From contig DNHS01000033.1 of the NCBI GenBank assembly GCA_003485765.1, positions 12,791-45,206 on the forward strand: a stretch of DNA of 32,416 nt. The letters are read 5' to 3'. This stretch comes from Candidatus Omnitrophota bacterium (GTDB lineage: Bacteria > Omnitrophota > Gorgyraeia > Gorgyraeales > Gorgyraeaceae). The notes beneath the pieces are model-generated. The model made no database searches. It saw nothing but the letters and a program-made list of their open reading frames with translations, and was not told the origin of the DNA. Made by a program: the position numbers and the translations under genes. Of this stretch, positions 16,294-24,414 are shown piece by piece; position 1 is the first letter of the stretch, and each line of letters opens with the position of its first letter.

Positions 16294-16794
16294 ATGAGAA
16301 TTTTGGGGATAGATCCAGGCCTTGGAATTACAGGTTATGGCCTCATAGATGCATGTGGCAATAATGTCAAATTAATGGAAGCAGGCATTATAAGGTCTGA
16401 TGCAAAGGATAAAATAGAAAAGAGGATAGCCAGTATTTATAAAAAAGTCATGAACTTAATAAAGGATACATTGCCTGAGGCAGTGGTTCTGGAAGAACTG
16501 TATTCTCATTACAAGCATCCGAAGACTTCTATAATGATGGCTCACGCACGCGGCGCAATATGCCTTGCAGTTGAGCATCAGGATGTCTTGCTTGTAAATT
16601 ATCCTACTACGAAGATAAAAAAAGCGATTACTGGACGCGGCAGAGCTTCAAAAGAACAGGTGCAGAGGACTGTTACAAGTTTACTGGGGTTAAAGAATCC
16701 GCCTGAACCATTTGATGTTACAGATGCTCTGGCTCTCGCAATTACGCATGCCAATATATGGGGGCATAGAAATGATTTGCAGAATTACAGGTAA
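16294..16794 (+). CDS. ruvC: Holliday junction endonuclease RuvC
   Basis: RuvC cleaves four-way DNA junctions during recombinational repair. The 166-residue protein has the RNase H-like acidic residues: D7 in GIDPGLGITGYG, E67 or E68 in VLEELY, and D141 and D144 in FDVTDALALAITH. Length matches the usual 160-175. It starts nine bases after mlaE and its end overlaps the ruvA start by 23 bases, implying coupled translation. Confidence 0.96.
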   Translation: MRILGIDPGLGITGYGLIDACGNNVKLMEAGIIRSDAKDKIEKRIASIYKKVMNLIKDTLPEAVVLEELYSHYKHPKTSIMMAHARGAICLAVEHQDVLLVNYPTTKIKKAITGRGRASKEQVQRTVTSLLGLKNPPEPFDVTDALALAITHANIWGHRNDLQNYR

Positions 16795-17401
16795 GTTATT
16801 GGAAAAAAAAGAAGAGTCAATATTGCTGGATGTAAATGGGATATGTTACGAAGTGTTTATTCCAAGCGCTGTGATGCAATGCCTTGAAAATAGCATACAG
16901 CCGGATGGGGTTATTTCTCTTATCACATACCATTATTTTCAGCTGGAACCATCCAAAGGGTTCCAGTGCCTGATAGGTTTTCTAAATGAAATAGAAAAAG
17001 AATTTTTTGAAAAGTTTATAACAGTGTCAGGTATCGGGCCAAAGGCCGCTGTAAGGGCATTGAAGATGCCTATATCCATGATTGCCCAGGCAATTGATAT
17101 GGCCGATGTGCCTTTTTTAAAGTCCCTGCCTGGCATTGGAGAGCAGAGAGCAAGAGAGATTGTGGCAAAACTTCAGGGCAAGGTGGGAAAATTCGGGCTT
17201 ATCCAGGATACTAGAACTGGAGCCGAAGCCTTTACGCTCAAGCATGGGATAGAAGAAGAGGCAATGGGTGTTTTATTGCAGCTGCAGTATAAAAAATTCG
17301 AAGCCAAAAATATGCTGGATGAAGCATTGAAACGCAATCCTGGAATAAAAACAGCGGAAGATCTTTTAAACGAAGTGTATAAACAAAAGTCAAAGAAATA
17401 A
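16772..17401 (+). CDS. ruvA: Holliday junction branch migration protein RuvA
   Basis: RuvA binds the junction and loads RuvB. I start at ATG 16772, giving 209 residues beginning MICRITGKLLEK, which matches the conserved RuvA N-terminus (MIxxLxG); an in-frame ATG at 16712 would add 20 residues of ruvC-overlapping sequence with no family support. The OB domain (1-65) is followed by helix-hairpin-helix motifs FITVSGIGPKAAVRAL and LKSLPGIGEQRAREIVAKLQ, and a C-terminal domain III (about 160-205) that contacts RuvB. It overlaps ruvC by 23 bases and is 13 bases from ruvB. Confidence 0.95.
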   Translation: MICRITGKLLEKKEESILLDVNGICYEVFIPSAVMQCLENSIQPDGVISLITYHYFQLEPSKGFQCLIGFLNEIEKEFFEKFITVSGIGPKAAVRALKMPISMIAQAIDMADVPFLKSLPGIGEQRAREIVAKLQGKVGKFGLIQDTRTGAEAFTLKHGIEEEAMGVLLQLQYKKFEAKNMLDEALKRNPGIKTAEDLLNEVYKQKSKK

Positions 17402-17414
17402 TACATAGGTATTT

Positions 17415-18455
17415 ATGAATGTTAAGCCTAAAGATGACAGAGAGCGGTTGATTACCGGTCAGGAAGCAGAGGAAGAGGCAGTATGTAATATTTCCTTGAG
17501 GCCTGAAAGTTTCAAGAATTTTGTAGGCCAGAAGCATGTAATCGAAAATGTAAATATCGCAATAAAGGCCGCAAAGAAAAGAAAAGAAGGCCTTGAGCAT
17601 ATTCTGCTTTCAGGCCCCCCTGGGTTGGGAAAGACAACGCTTGCCCATATTATAAGCCGCGAGATGGGAGCCAAGATTACTGCTACCTCAGGACCCGCGA
17701 TAGAAAGGGCAGGAGATCTTATAGGGATTCTTACTAATCTTGGCGAGGGCGATATACTTTTTATCGACGAGATTCACAGGCTATCAAAGGTTGTAGAAGA
17801 ATTTATCTACCCTGCTATGGAAAATTTTCAGATAGATTTTCTTATAGATAAAGGGCCTTACGCAAAGACCATAAAGTTCAATTTAAAAAGATTTACGCTT
17901 ATCGGCGCTACAACCCGCGCAGGATTATTGAGCGCGCCTTTAAGAAGCAGGTTCGGCATGTTTTACCACCTCGAATTTTATGAGGCGGATGACCTGGTAA
18001 AAATAATAGAGCGGTCCGCAGAACTTTTAAATATACCCCTTAATAAAGACGCAGCTATTGAGATTGCGAGCCGTTCGCGCGGCACGCCCCGCGTAGCTAA
18101 CAGGCTCTTAAGAAGAGTGAGGGATTACAGCGAAGTAAAAGGCAATAAGAAAGTAGACAAGGAGATTGCTATTGCCGGCCTTACGTCGCACAGGATAGAT
18201 AACGCGGGCCTGGATGACATAGATAGAAAAGTCATGAAAGCAATAATTGATTTCTATGACGGCGGGCCGGTGGGCATAGAATCGCTTGCCGCTACCCTGA
18301 ATGAAGAGAGCGATACCATAGTAGATGTGGTGGAGCCATTTTTATTGAAAATAGGATTTCTTAAGCGGACGCCAAGGGGCAGGGAAGTTACAAAACTGGC
18401 GTACGATCATTTGAAGATAACGTATAAAAAAGAATCGCAGAAAGAATTATTTTGA
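17415..18455 (+). CDS. ruvB: Holliday junction branch migration helicase RuvB
   Basis: RuvB is the AAA+ motor that drives branch migration with RuvA. The 346-residue protein shows LRPESFKNFVGQ, Walker A GPPGLGKTTLAHII, Walker B FIDEIHRL, sensor 1 and arginine finger in GATTRAGLLSAPLRSRFG, sensor 2 RGTPRVANRLLRRVRDY, and a C-terminal winged helix with GLDDIDRKVMKAI and RTPRGREVTKLAY. It closes the ruvC-ruvA-ruvB set; mlaF starts four bases later, so the recombination genes are embedded in the Mla operon. Confidence 0.96.
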   Translation: MNVKPKDDRERLITGQEAEEEAVCNISLRPESFKNFVGQKHVIENVNIAIKAAKKRKEGLEHILLSGPPGLGKTTLAHIISREMGAKITATSGPAIERAGDLIGILTNLGEGDILFIDEIHRLSKVVEEFIYPAMENFQIDFLIDKGPYAKTIKFNLKRFTLIGATTRAGLLSAPLRSRFGMFYHLEFYEADDLVKIIERSAELLNIPLNKDAAIEIASRSRGTPRVANRLLRRVRDYSEVKGNKKVDKEIAIAGLTSHRIDNAGLDDIDRKVMKAIIDFYDGGPVGIESLAATLNEESDTIVDVVEPFLLKIGFLKRTPRGREVTKLAYDHLKITYKKESQKELF

Positions 18456-18459
18456 TATT

Positions 18460-19209
18460 ATGATCGAAATTATAAATCTTTCCAAGTCATTTACCGGCGC
18501 AAAGGTTTTGGATAACCTGAATCTTATTATAAATTCAGGCGAGGTTATTGTTATAATAGGCCGTTCAGGCTGCGGGAAAAGCGTGCTATTAAAGCATATA
18601 ATAGGGCTTATAAAACCTGATATGGGCCAGGTTATTATAGATGGGAACGATATGACAAGACTTGAAGAATATGAGATGGATAAGCTCAGGCTTAGCTTCG
18701 GAATGCTTTTCCAGGGAGCTGCTTTATTTGATTCAATGACAGTGGGAGAGAATGTGGGATTTAAATTAAGAGAGCATACTGATATCTCAGACTCAGAGAT
18801 TCGGAAAAAAGTCGCAGATGCTCTGGAGCTTGTGGGTTTAAAGGGCATAGAGAATCTGATGCCTAGCGAGCTAAGCGGAGGAATGAAAAAAAGGGTAGGG
18901 CTTGGCCGCGCGATCTGCAATAACCCAAAGATTATATTATACGATGAGCCGACTACAGGATTGGATCCAATAATGGCTGATGCGATAAATGGCCTCATCG
19001 CAGATTTGAATAATAAATTGAACGTAACATCCATAGTTGTAACTCATGACATGGTCAGCGCCTTTAAAATAGCTGACAGGATAGCGATGTTATACAAAGG
19101 AAAGATTATAACTATTGGAACGCCTGATGAAATTAAGAATACAAAAGATCCGATAGTAAAACAGTTTATAACAGGAGCGGCAAAAGGGCCGATTACAGAA
19201 GACGCATAA
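18460..19209 (+). CDS. mlaF: MlaF-type ABC transporter ATP-binding protein
   Basis: The 249-residue ATPase would energise the MlaE permease for phospholipid transport. It has Walker A GRSGCGKSVLLKHIIGL, the MlaF-type Q-loop LRLSFGMLFQGAALFDSMTV, signature LSGGMKKRVGLGRAI (SGGM is characteristic of MlaF and its relatives), Walker B IILYDEPTTGLDPI and the switch VVTHDM. It is four bases from ruvB and 16 bases from mlaD. Identity as MlaF rather than a generic importer ATPase rests on these motifs and on mlaD next to it and mlaE upstream. Confidence 0.93.
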   Translation: MIEIINLSKSFTGAKVLDNLNLIINSGEVIVIIGRSGCGKSVLLKHIIGLIKPDMGQVIIDGNDMTRLEEYEMDKLRLSFGMLFQGAALFDSMTVGENVGFKLREHTDISDSEIRKKVADALELVGLKGIENLMPSELSGGMKKRVGLGRAICNNPKIILYDEPTTGLDPIMADAINGLIADLNNKLNVTSIVVTHDMVSAFKIADRIAMLYKGKIITIGTPDEIKNTKDPIVKQFITGAAKGPITEDA

Positions 19210-19225
19210 TAAAAGGGGGCCATAA

Positions 19226-19957
19226 ATGTTTACACGCATGAATTTTGAATTAAAGGTCGGTATATTTATTTTCATAGGGTTAGTTATATTATCCGTAATA
19301 ATATTTTCTATAGGCAATTTTTATAGCGTAAAACGCGGGTATACCCTTAACGTAGTCTTCAGCTTTGCAAACGGCATAGGCATAGGCGCGCCTGTGCGTT
19401 ATTCAGGGGTTCAGGTGGGCGAAGTGCAGGAGATAAATATTTATTTTGATGAAAAGGAGAATAAACCCCTTGTTAAACTAGCTGTGTGGGTATCTCAAAA
19501 TACATGGATTAATGAAAATGCAAAGGCATCTATTAATACGCTTGGGCTTCTGGGCGAAAAATATCTGGAGATTTCCCCTGGCACCAGGGACGCAAGGCTT
19601 CTGCAAAAAGGAGATATCCTGAGGGGGCATGACCCCGTATCTACAGAAGAGATCGCCAGGTCCGCCAAGGAGCTTATAGAAAAAATAGGAGCTCTTACAG
19701 AATCCGTGGATAAGATTGCGGGGGATGAAGGTTTGAGAATATCTTTAAAAAATACGGTTAATAATATGGAGGCGTTGAGCGGAGACCTGAGGGATTTTTT
19801 ATCTTATGCCAAGCAGGGTAAGGGCACAATCGGAAGGCTTATGTCTGATGACACGCTGTACAATCATATTGACGAGATGATACTGGATATTAAACGGAAT
19901 CCGTGGAAGCTTTTGTTCAAGCCGCCTGAACCCAGAAGTAATAAGAAAAATAAATAG
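19226..19957 (+). CDS. mlaD: MlaD-family MCE-domain lipid-binding protein
   Basis: MlaD-type proteins form periplasmic rings that hold phospholipid in transit with MlaE and MlaF. The 243-residue protein has one N-terminal membrane helix (about 10-30, VGIFIFIGLVILSVIIFSIG), then an MCE domain (about 38-115) with FSFANGIGIGAPVRYSGVQV and LGLLGEKYLEISPG, and a C-terminal helical segment (about 130-225) containing EEIARSAKELIEKIGALTES, which in this family can line the pore. AGGGGGCC precedes the ATG. It completes the split Mla set. Confidence 0.93.
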   Translation: MFTRMNFELKVGIFIFIGLVILSVIIFSIGNFYSVKRGYTLNVVFSFANGIGIGAPVRYSGVQVGEVQEINIYFDEKENKPLVKLAVWVSQNTWINENAKASINTLGLLGEKYLEISPGTRDARLLQKGDILRGHDPVSTEEIARSAKELIEKIGALTESVDKIAGDEGLRISLKNTVNNMEALSGDLRDFLSYAKQGKGTIGRLMSDDTLYNHIDEMILDIKRNPWKLLFKPPEPRSNKKNK

Positions 19958-19967
19958 GAGGGCGATA

Positions 19968-20984
19968 ATGACTTTAATATTTATACGAATATTTTTTGTG
20001 GTACTTAGCGTAATAATAGGCTTTCAAGTAGGGTCATTTACGCAGGCAGGCGCTTCTGATTTCAGCGTATTGGGCGCTTCGATAGGTTTTTTAGCGGCTG
20101 TACTCATAATTATTTTTGAATTTACCATGAGAAAGGTATCTGTAAGAGGCCTTTCGTCAGCTGTTTTCGGATTATTGTTCGGGCTCATAATGGCGAAACT
20201 GGTATCTGACACCATGACACTTATTTCTATGGACAAGAATCTGGTGTATTCTCTGCGCGTTATCCTTACGCTTATATTCTGTTATCTTGGCATGATCATG
20301 GCAATGCGCGGCAGGGATGAATTTAATATAATAGTTCCCTATGTTAAATTTTCAAGGCAGGATCAAAATGATGAAATGATACTTTTGGATACAAGCGTTA
20401 TCATAGACGGCAGGATTGCTGATGTATGTAAAACAGGTTTCTTAGACGGAAAATTTATAGTGCCGCGTTTTGTGTTAAAGGAATTGCAGCAGATAGCCGA
20501 CTCTTCTGATTCCCTGAAACGCGAGCGGGGAAGAAGAGGCCTGGATATACTTGGGAAACTTCAGAAGAGCCAGAATATCGATATTAAAATACATAATGAA
20601 GATTTTGCGGATATAAAAGAGGTTGACCTGAAACTTGTAAAACTGGCCAAGGTGCTTGACGCAAAAATATTTACCAATGATTATAATCTGAATAAGGTTT
20701 CAGAGATACAGGGCATAAGGGTATTGAATATAAATGAACTTAGTAATGCCTTGAGGCCTGTGGTTTTGCCGGGAGAGATGCTTGAGACAAGGCTTATCAA
20801 AGAAGGCAAGGAGTATAACCAGGGGGTTGGGTACCTGGAAGACGGGACAATGATAGTTGTGGATAACGGCAGAAGATTAATAGGCCAAAACGTGAATGTG
20901 GTTGTAGGCAGCGTGCTTCAGACAGCGGCAGGCAGGATGATATTTGGAAAGTTATTGGAAGACAACAAGAAAAATAATAAATGA
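19968..20984 (+). CDS. Membrane PIN/TRAM-domain protein, YacL-like
   Basis: The 338-residue protein has about four N-terminal membrane helices (residues 1-112), then a PIN nuclease-like domain starting LLDTSVIIDGRIADV with later acidic residues in FTNDYNLNKV, and a C-terminal TRAM RNA-binding domain (about 270-335, GKEYNQGVGYLEDGTMIVVD). This is the layout of Bacillus YacL, a protein whose function is not settled but whose PIN/TRAM combination suggests RNA binding or cleavage at the membrane. It stands immediately before ispD and overlaps it by four bases, as yacL precedes ispD in B. subtilis. AGGAGG lies upstream of the ATG. Confidence 0.85.
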   Translation: MTLIFIRIFFVVLSVIIGFQVGSFTQAGASDFSVLGASIGFLAAVLIIIFEFTMRKVSVRGLSSAVFGLLFGLIMAKLVSDTMTLISMDKNLVYSLRVILTLIFCYLGMIMAMRGRDEFNIIVPYVKFSRQDQNDEMILLDTSVIIDGRIADVCKTGFLDGKFIVPRFVLKELQQIADSSDSLKRERGRRGLDILGKLQKSQNIDIKIHNEDFADIKEVDLKLVKLAKVLDAKIFTNDYNLNKVSEIQGIRVLNINELSNALRPVVLPGEMLETRLIKEGKEYNQGVGYLEDGTMIVVDNGRRLIGQNVNVVVGSVLQTAAGRMIFGKLLEDNKKNNK

Positions 20985-21688
20985 GAGTAGCAGCTATTGT
21001 CCCGAGCGCAGGTACAGGCGCAAGATTAAAATCAAGAATACAAAAACCTTATATAACTCTTGGCGATAAACCCATACTTGCCCGCACTTTAATAGCGCTT
21101 TCCAAAAACAAAAATATAGCCGAAATATTGGTCAGCGTAGGGAAAGATAAGTTAAATAAAGCCCGGAAGGAAATAATTGAGAAGTATAATATCAAAAAGA
21201 CAAGGCTTGTGATAGGAGGCAAGGAACGCAGCGATTCTGTTTACAACGCGCTAAAGGCTGTTTCAGGCAATATAGATTATGTTTTAATCCATGACGGCAT
21301 AAGGCCTTTTATTACAAATGAACTTATCGAAACGTTATTAAAAGAGGCGTCCAGGTTCAGGGCTGCGGTAGCAGCTGTTCCTGTGAAGCCCACTTTGAAA
21401 TTTGCAGGTAAAGATGGTTTTATCAAAAGTACCCCTTTAAGAAAATATTTTTGGGAAGCTCAGACGCCCCAGGTTTTCAAAAAGGATCTGATAGAAAAGG
21501 CGTATAAAATCGCCAGGAAGAAAAAAATTATCGCAACAGATGATTCCAGCCTTGTAGAAAGAATCGGGGTGAAACCAAAGATTGTAATGGGGTCATATAG
21601 TAATATAAAAATTACGACAAGAGAAGATTTGGAATTAGCAAAACTACTATGTGCTAACTTTACAAATCGTGCCAGGCACCATTTGTAA
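20981..21688 (+). CDS. ispD: 2-C-methyl-D-erythritol 4-phosphate cytidylyltransferase
   Basis: IspD transfers CMP to methylerythritol phosphate in the non-mevalonate isoprenoid pathway. The 235-residue protein shows the nucleotide-binding loop PSAGTGARLKSRIQKPY, VLIHDGIRPFI, EAQTPQVFKKDL, TDDSSLVERIG and IKITTREDLELA, which are in the usual order. The last eleven residues, ANFTNRARHHL, and the stop codon come from a palindromic repeat (21655-21693), so the original C-terminus has been replaced or extended; the core fold should be unaffected. It overlaps the PIN/TRAM gene by an ATGA junction and is followed by ispF 28 bases later. Confidence 0.94.
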   Translation: MRVAAIVPSAGTGARLKSRIQKPYITLGDKPILARTLIALSKNKNIAEILVSVGKDKLNKARKEIIEKYNIKKTRLVIGGKERSDSVYNALKAVSGNIDYVLIHDGIRPFITNELIETLLKEASRFRAAVAAVPVKPTLKFAGKDGFIKSTPLRKYFWEAQTPQVFKKDLIEKAYKIARKKKIIATDDSSLVERIGVKPKIVMGSYSNIKITTREDLELAKLLCANFTNRARHHL

Positions 21689-21693
21689 AGTTA
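21655..21693. repeat. Palindromic repeat, ACTTTACA family, copy B, overlapping the ispD 3' end
   Basis: Perfect 13-base arms TAACTTTACAAAT (21655-21667) and ATTTGTAAAGTTA (21681-21693) enclose GTGCC-A-GGCAC. The TAA in the right arm is the ispD stop codon. It lies 23 bases before the ispF start and has no following T-run. Confidence 0.88.
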
Positions 21694-21716
21694 AGATTGA
21701 AAAAAGAGAGGTATGA

Positions 21717-22190
21717 ATGCGAGTCGGCATTGGTTATGACATTCACAGGTTCGTAGAAGGAAGGCCTCTTATGCTGGGAGGCGTTGAAATCCCGCATATA
21801 AAAGGGCTGGAAGGCCATTCTGACGGAGACGCGCTTCTTCATGCAATATGCGATGCGATTCTAGGGGCAGGAGGCATGGATGATATAGGCCATCAATTTC
21901 CAGTAAATGATGACAGGTACCTGAATATATCCAGCGCAGAACTTTTAAAAGAGGTTTCAAAAAAGATACAAAAAAAAGGCCTCAGGGTGGAATATGTAGA
22001 TTCAGTGATTATACTGGAAGAGCCTAAAATAGCGCCTTTCAAGGACAGCATGAGAAGAGAAATATCAGCTTCGCTTGGCATAGCTATGGATAGCGTAAGC
22101 GTAAAAGCTACAACGCAGGAAGGCATAGGAGCAATAGGTAGGGGAGAGGCGCTGGCAGCATATGCAATCGCGTGTTTAGAAAACCAATGA
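21717..22190 (+). CDS. ispF: 2-C-methyl-D-erythritol 2,4-cyclodiphosphate synthase
   Basis: IspF closes the cyclodiphosphate ring two steps after IspD. The 157-residue protein has the metal ligands in GIGYDIHRF (D8, H10), GLEGHSDGDALLHAICDAIL, FPVNDDRYL, and the C-terminal TTQEGIGAIGRGEALAAYA. Length is typical. The start ATG at 21717 follows GAGAGG; an ATG at 21713 is out of frame. The gene ends with an ATGA overlap into cysS. ispD and ispF are separate genes here, not fused. Confidence 0.95.
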   Translation: MRVGIGYDIHRFVEGRPLMLGGVEIPHIKGLEGHSDGDALLHAICDAILGAGGMDDIGHQFPVNDDRYLNISSAELLKEVSKKIQKKGLRVEYVDSVIILEEPKIAPFKDSMRREISASLGIAMDSVSVKATTQEGIGAIGRGEALAAYAIACLENQ

Positions 22191-23593
22191 GCATAAAAAT
22201 ATATAATACCCTTACAAGAAGAAAAGAAGAATTTAAGCCTCTAAAAGAAGGCAATGTTGGAATATATGTATGCGGGCCTACTGTTTATGATGCGCCTCAT
22301 ATAGGCCATGCAAGGAGCGCTTACGCATTCGATGTTATCCGCCGTTATTTTATATATAAAGATTATAAAGTTGAGTTTGTCAGAAATGTTACGGATGTTG
22401 ACGATAAAATAATCAATAAGGCAAAAGAGGAATTTAAGGGAGAAGATTTAAATGTCGCAGTAAAGAGTGTTTCAGATAAATATCTTAAAGTATATCATGA
22501 CTACATGGAAAAACTTGGTATTATGCAGCCTGATGTAGAGCCAAAGGCCACAGAATATATAGAGAAGATGGGAAATTTTATAAAAATATTAATAGAGCGC
22601 GGAGTGGCTTATGCATCTGGCGGCGATGTATATTTTAATGTGCGGAAAGCCAATGGTTATGGGAAATTATCCAATCAAAGTTTTGAAATGCTGGAATCAG
22701 GCGCAAGGATTGCTCAGGGAGAAAATAAAAAGGATCCTCTGGATTTTGCTTTATGGAAATCAGTAAAATCGGATGAACCGTCCTGGCCTAGCCCCTGGGG
22801 AAACGGCAGGCCTGGGTGGCATATAGAATGCTCTGTTATGAGCTCAGATATTTTAGGAGATGAATTTGACATACACGGAGGCGGGATAGACCTTGTTTTC
22901 CCGCATCACGAAAATGAGGCAGCCCAATCAGAGGGCGCAGGAAAGAAATTTGCCCGTTATTGGATACATAACGGTCTTTTGACTATTAATAAAGAAAAGA
23001 TGTCCAAAAGTCTTGGGAATTTTATTACCATAGAGGATATACTAGCCAAATACCCTGCTGATGTCCTGAAAATACTATTTTTACAGACACACTATTCGCA
23101 TCCAGTTGATTTTTCGTGGGAGAAGATGGATGAGGCGAAGAGGGCCTATGAAAGAATTGACATATTGATGAAAAAGCTTAAAGACATAAAAGAAGAAATA
23201 ACATCGGATAAAGATATTGATGGATATCGCCTGAAATTTGAAGAAGTTATGGATGATGATTTTAATACAGCTCAGGCGCTCGGGATTATTTTTGAAATAG
23301 TAACATTTATTAATAAAAATATAGAAAATGAAAAACAAGCAGGGTATGCAAAAAAAACCTTGATTGATTTAGGAAAAGTTTTGGGATTATTTGAAGGATT
23401 AACAAGACATTATAGTATGGAATTTAGTGAAACTATTGCTTTAACCGAAAGCGTTAATCTGCTTATTAAAAATAGAAACAAAGCCAGGGAGAAAAAGGAT
23501 TTTAAGGAAGCAGACAGAATTAGAAAAGAATTAGAAGAAAAAGGGGTTATCTTAGAAGATACAAAAAACGGAACAACTTGGAGGATAAAATAA
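22187..23593 (+). CDS. cysS: Cysteinyl-tRNA synthetase
   Basis: CysRS charges tRNA-Cys. I start at ATG 22187, which overlaps the ispF stop (ATGA) and gives the conserved N-terminus SIKIYNTLTRRKEEF; the in-frame GTG at 22172 would add five unconserved residues. The 468-residue protein has the zinc cysteine in YVCGPTVYD, the HIGH motif in HIGHARS, WHIECSVMS, the zinc histidines in GGIDLVFPHHENEAAQSE, KMSKSLGNF, a DALR anticodon domain, and a C-terminal segment ending LEDTKNGTTWRIK that is standard. The stop is one base before the arm of structured repeat copy 2. Confidence 0.96.
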   Translation: MSIKIYNTLTRRKEEFKPLKEGNVGIYVCGPTVYDAPHIGHARSAYAFDVIRRYFIYKDYKVEFVRNVTDVDDKIINKAKEEFKGEDLNVAVKSVSDKYLKVYHDYMEKLGIMQPDVEPKATEYIEKMGNFIKILIERGVAYASGGDVYFNVRKANGYGKLSNQSFEMLESGARIAQGENKKDPLDFALWKSVKSDEPSWPSPWGNGRPGWHIECSVMSSDILGDEFDIHGGGIDLVFPHHENEAAQSEGAGKKFARYWIHNGLLTINKEKMSKSLGNFITIEDILAKYPADVLKILFLQTHYSHPVDFSWEKMDEAKRAYERIDILMKKLKDIKEEITSDKDIDGYRLKFEEVMDDDFNTAQALGIIFEIVTFINKNIENEKQAGYAKKTLIDLGKVLGLFEGLTRHYSMEFSETIALTESVNLLIKNRNKAREKKDFKEADRIRKELEEKGVILEDTKNGTTWRIK

Positions 23594-23594
23594 G

Positions 23595-23778
23595 TTTTTG
23601 GCTTAGGCAGGCTGGGGTCTGAGGCGCATAAGAAAAATTTCGGCAAAAGTCCGCAAGGAATTACGGCGAGATTCGCTCAAGCGACAAAACGATAGTTGAC
23701 GCAGAATCGAGCCGTAAACCGTAGCGGACGGCGAAATTATTTCAGCGCCGAATGACCCCAGCCTGCCTAAGCCAAAAA
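23595..23778 (+). repeat. Structured hairpin repeat, copy 2 (undescribed family)
   Basis: Perfect 25-base arms (23595-23619 and 23754-23778), unrelated to those of copy 1, enclose the same core fold. The pairs are GGCGC/GCGCC (23623/23745), AATTTCG/CGAAATT (23636/23732), GTCCGC/GCGGAC (23649/23724), TTACGGC/GCCGTAA (23661/23711) and GATTC/GAATC (23670/23704). Compared with copy 1, five base pairs have changed on both strands while the loops AAGGA, CCGTA, GA/GA and TGA/GAAY are unchanged. It occupies almost the whole cysS-tmk gap. Confidence 0.9.
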
Positions 23779-23793
23779 CAGCTATTATAATTT

Positions 23794-24414
23794 ATGTTAA
23801 AGCAAGGATTGTTCATAACATTCGAAGGCCCTGAAGGAAGCGGGAAGACAACGCATTCTAAACTGTTGTGCGGGTTTTTGCGTAAGAAAGGTTTTAAAGT
23901 TTTACATACGCGCGAGCCAGGCGGCACGCTGATCAGCGAAAAGATACGTAAGATTCTCTTGGACCCGAAGAATAAAGGCATGGATGTGGGATGTGAAATG
24001 CTTTTATATATGGCAGCCAGAGCGCAGATAGTAAAAGAAAAGATTTTGCCTGGCCTTGAACAAAGGAAAATTGTCGTATGCGATAGATTTACTGACGCTA
24101 CTCTTGCTTACCAGGGATATGCCGGAGGCATGGATCTAAAGGTTATAGATAATATAGCAGGCATTGTTACAAAAGGCCTGAAGCCTGACATGACTTTTTT
24201 ACTTGATATAGACGCCAGATTAGGACTTTTAAGAGCTGGCAGGGCCAAAGACAGGATGGAGCGTAAATCTATTCTCTATCATAATAAGGTAAGAAATGGT
24301 TATCTTTCTATTGCAAAAAAAGATCCCAAAAGAGTAAAAGTTTTATCTTCAACCGGCGAAATAGGACAGGTACAAAAAGAAATCAGAAAGGCTGCTTTAA
24401 AAATATGTCATTAA
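23794..24414 (+). CDS. tmk: Thymidylate kinase
   Basis: Tmk phosphorylates dTMP to dTDP for DNA synthesis. The 206-residue protein has the P-loop FEGPEGSGKTTHSKLL, the DR motif region CDRFTDATLAYQGYAGG, and TREPGGT; the lid region is around LRAGRAKDRMERKS. Length is normal. No clear Shine-Dalgarno precedes the ATG, which follows the structured repeat by 15 bases, so initiation may depend on upstream translation or on that element. The 3' end overlaps holB by ten bases. Confidence 0.94.
   Translation: MLKQGLFITFEGPEGSGKTTHSKLLCGFLRKKGFKVLHTREPGGTLISEKIRKILLDPKNKGMDVGCEMLLYMAARAQIVKEKILPGLEQRKIVVCDRFTDATLAYQGYAGGMDLKVIDNIAGIVTKGLKPDMTFLLDIDARLGLLRAGRAKDRMERKSILYHNKVRNGYLSIAKKDPKRVKVLSSTGEIGQVQKEIRKAALKICH

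Noticed and set aside
16712..16771. Longer N-terminus for ruvA from ATG 16712
   Set aside because: The extra 20 residues overlap ruvC and do not match RuvA; MICRITGKL at 16772 is the conserved start.
21655..21693. Rho-independent terminator between ispD and ispF
   Set aside because: The hairpin has no following T-run, overlaps the ispD coding end, and related hairpins occur elsewhere as dispersed repeats.
23786..23791. TATAAT just before the tmk start
   Set aside because: No -35 box lies at the right distance, and transcription would begin inside the first codons; probably chance in AT-rich sequence.
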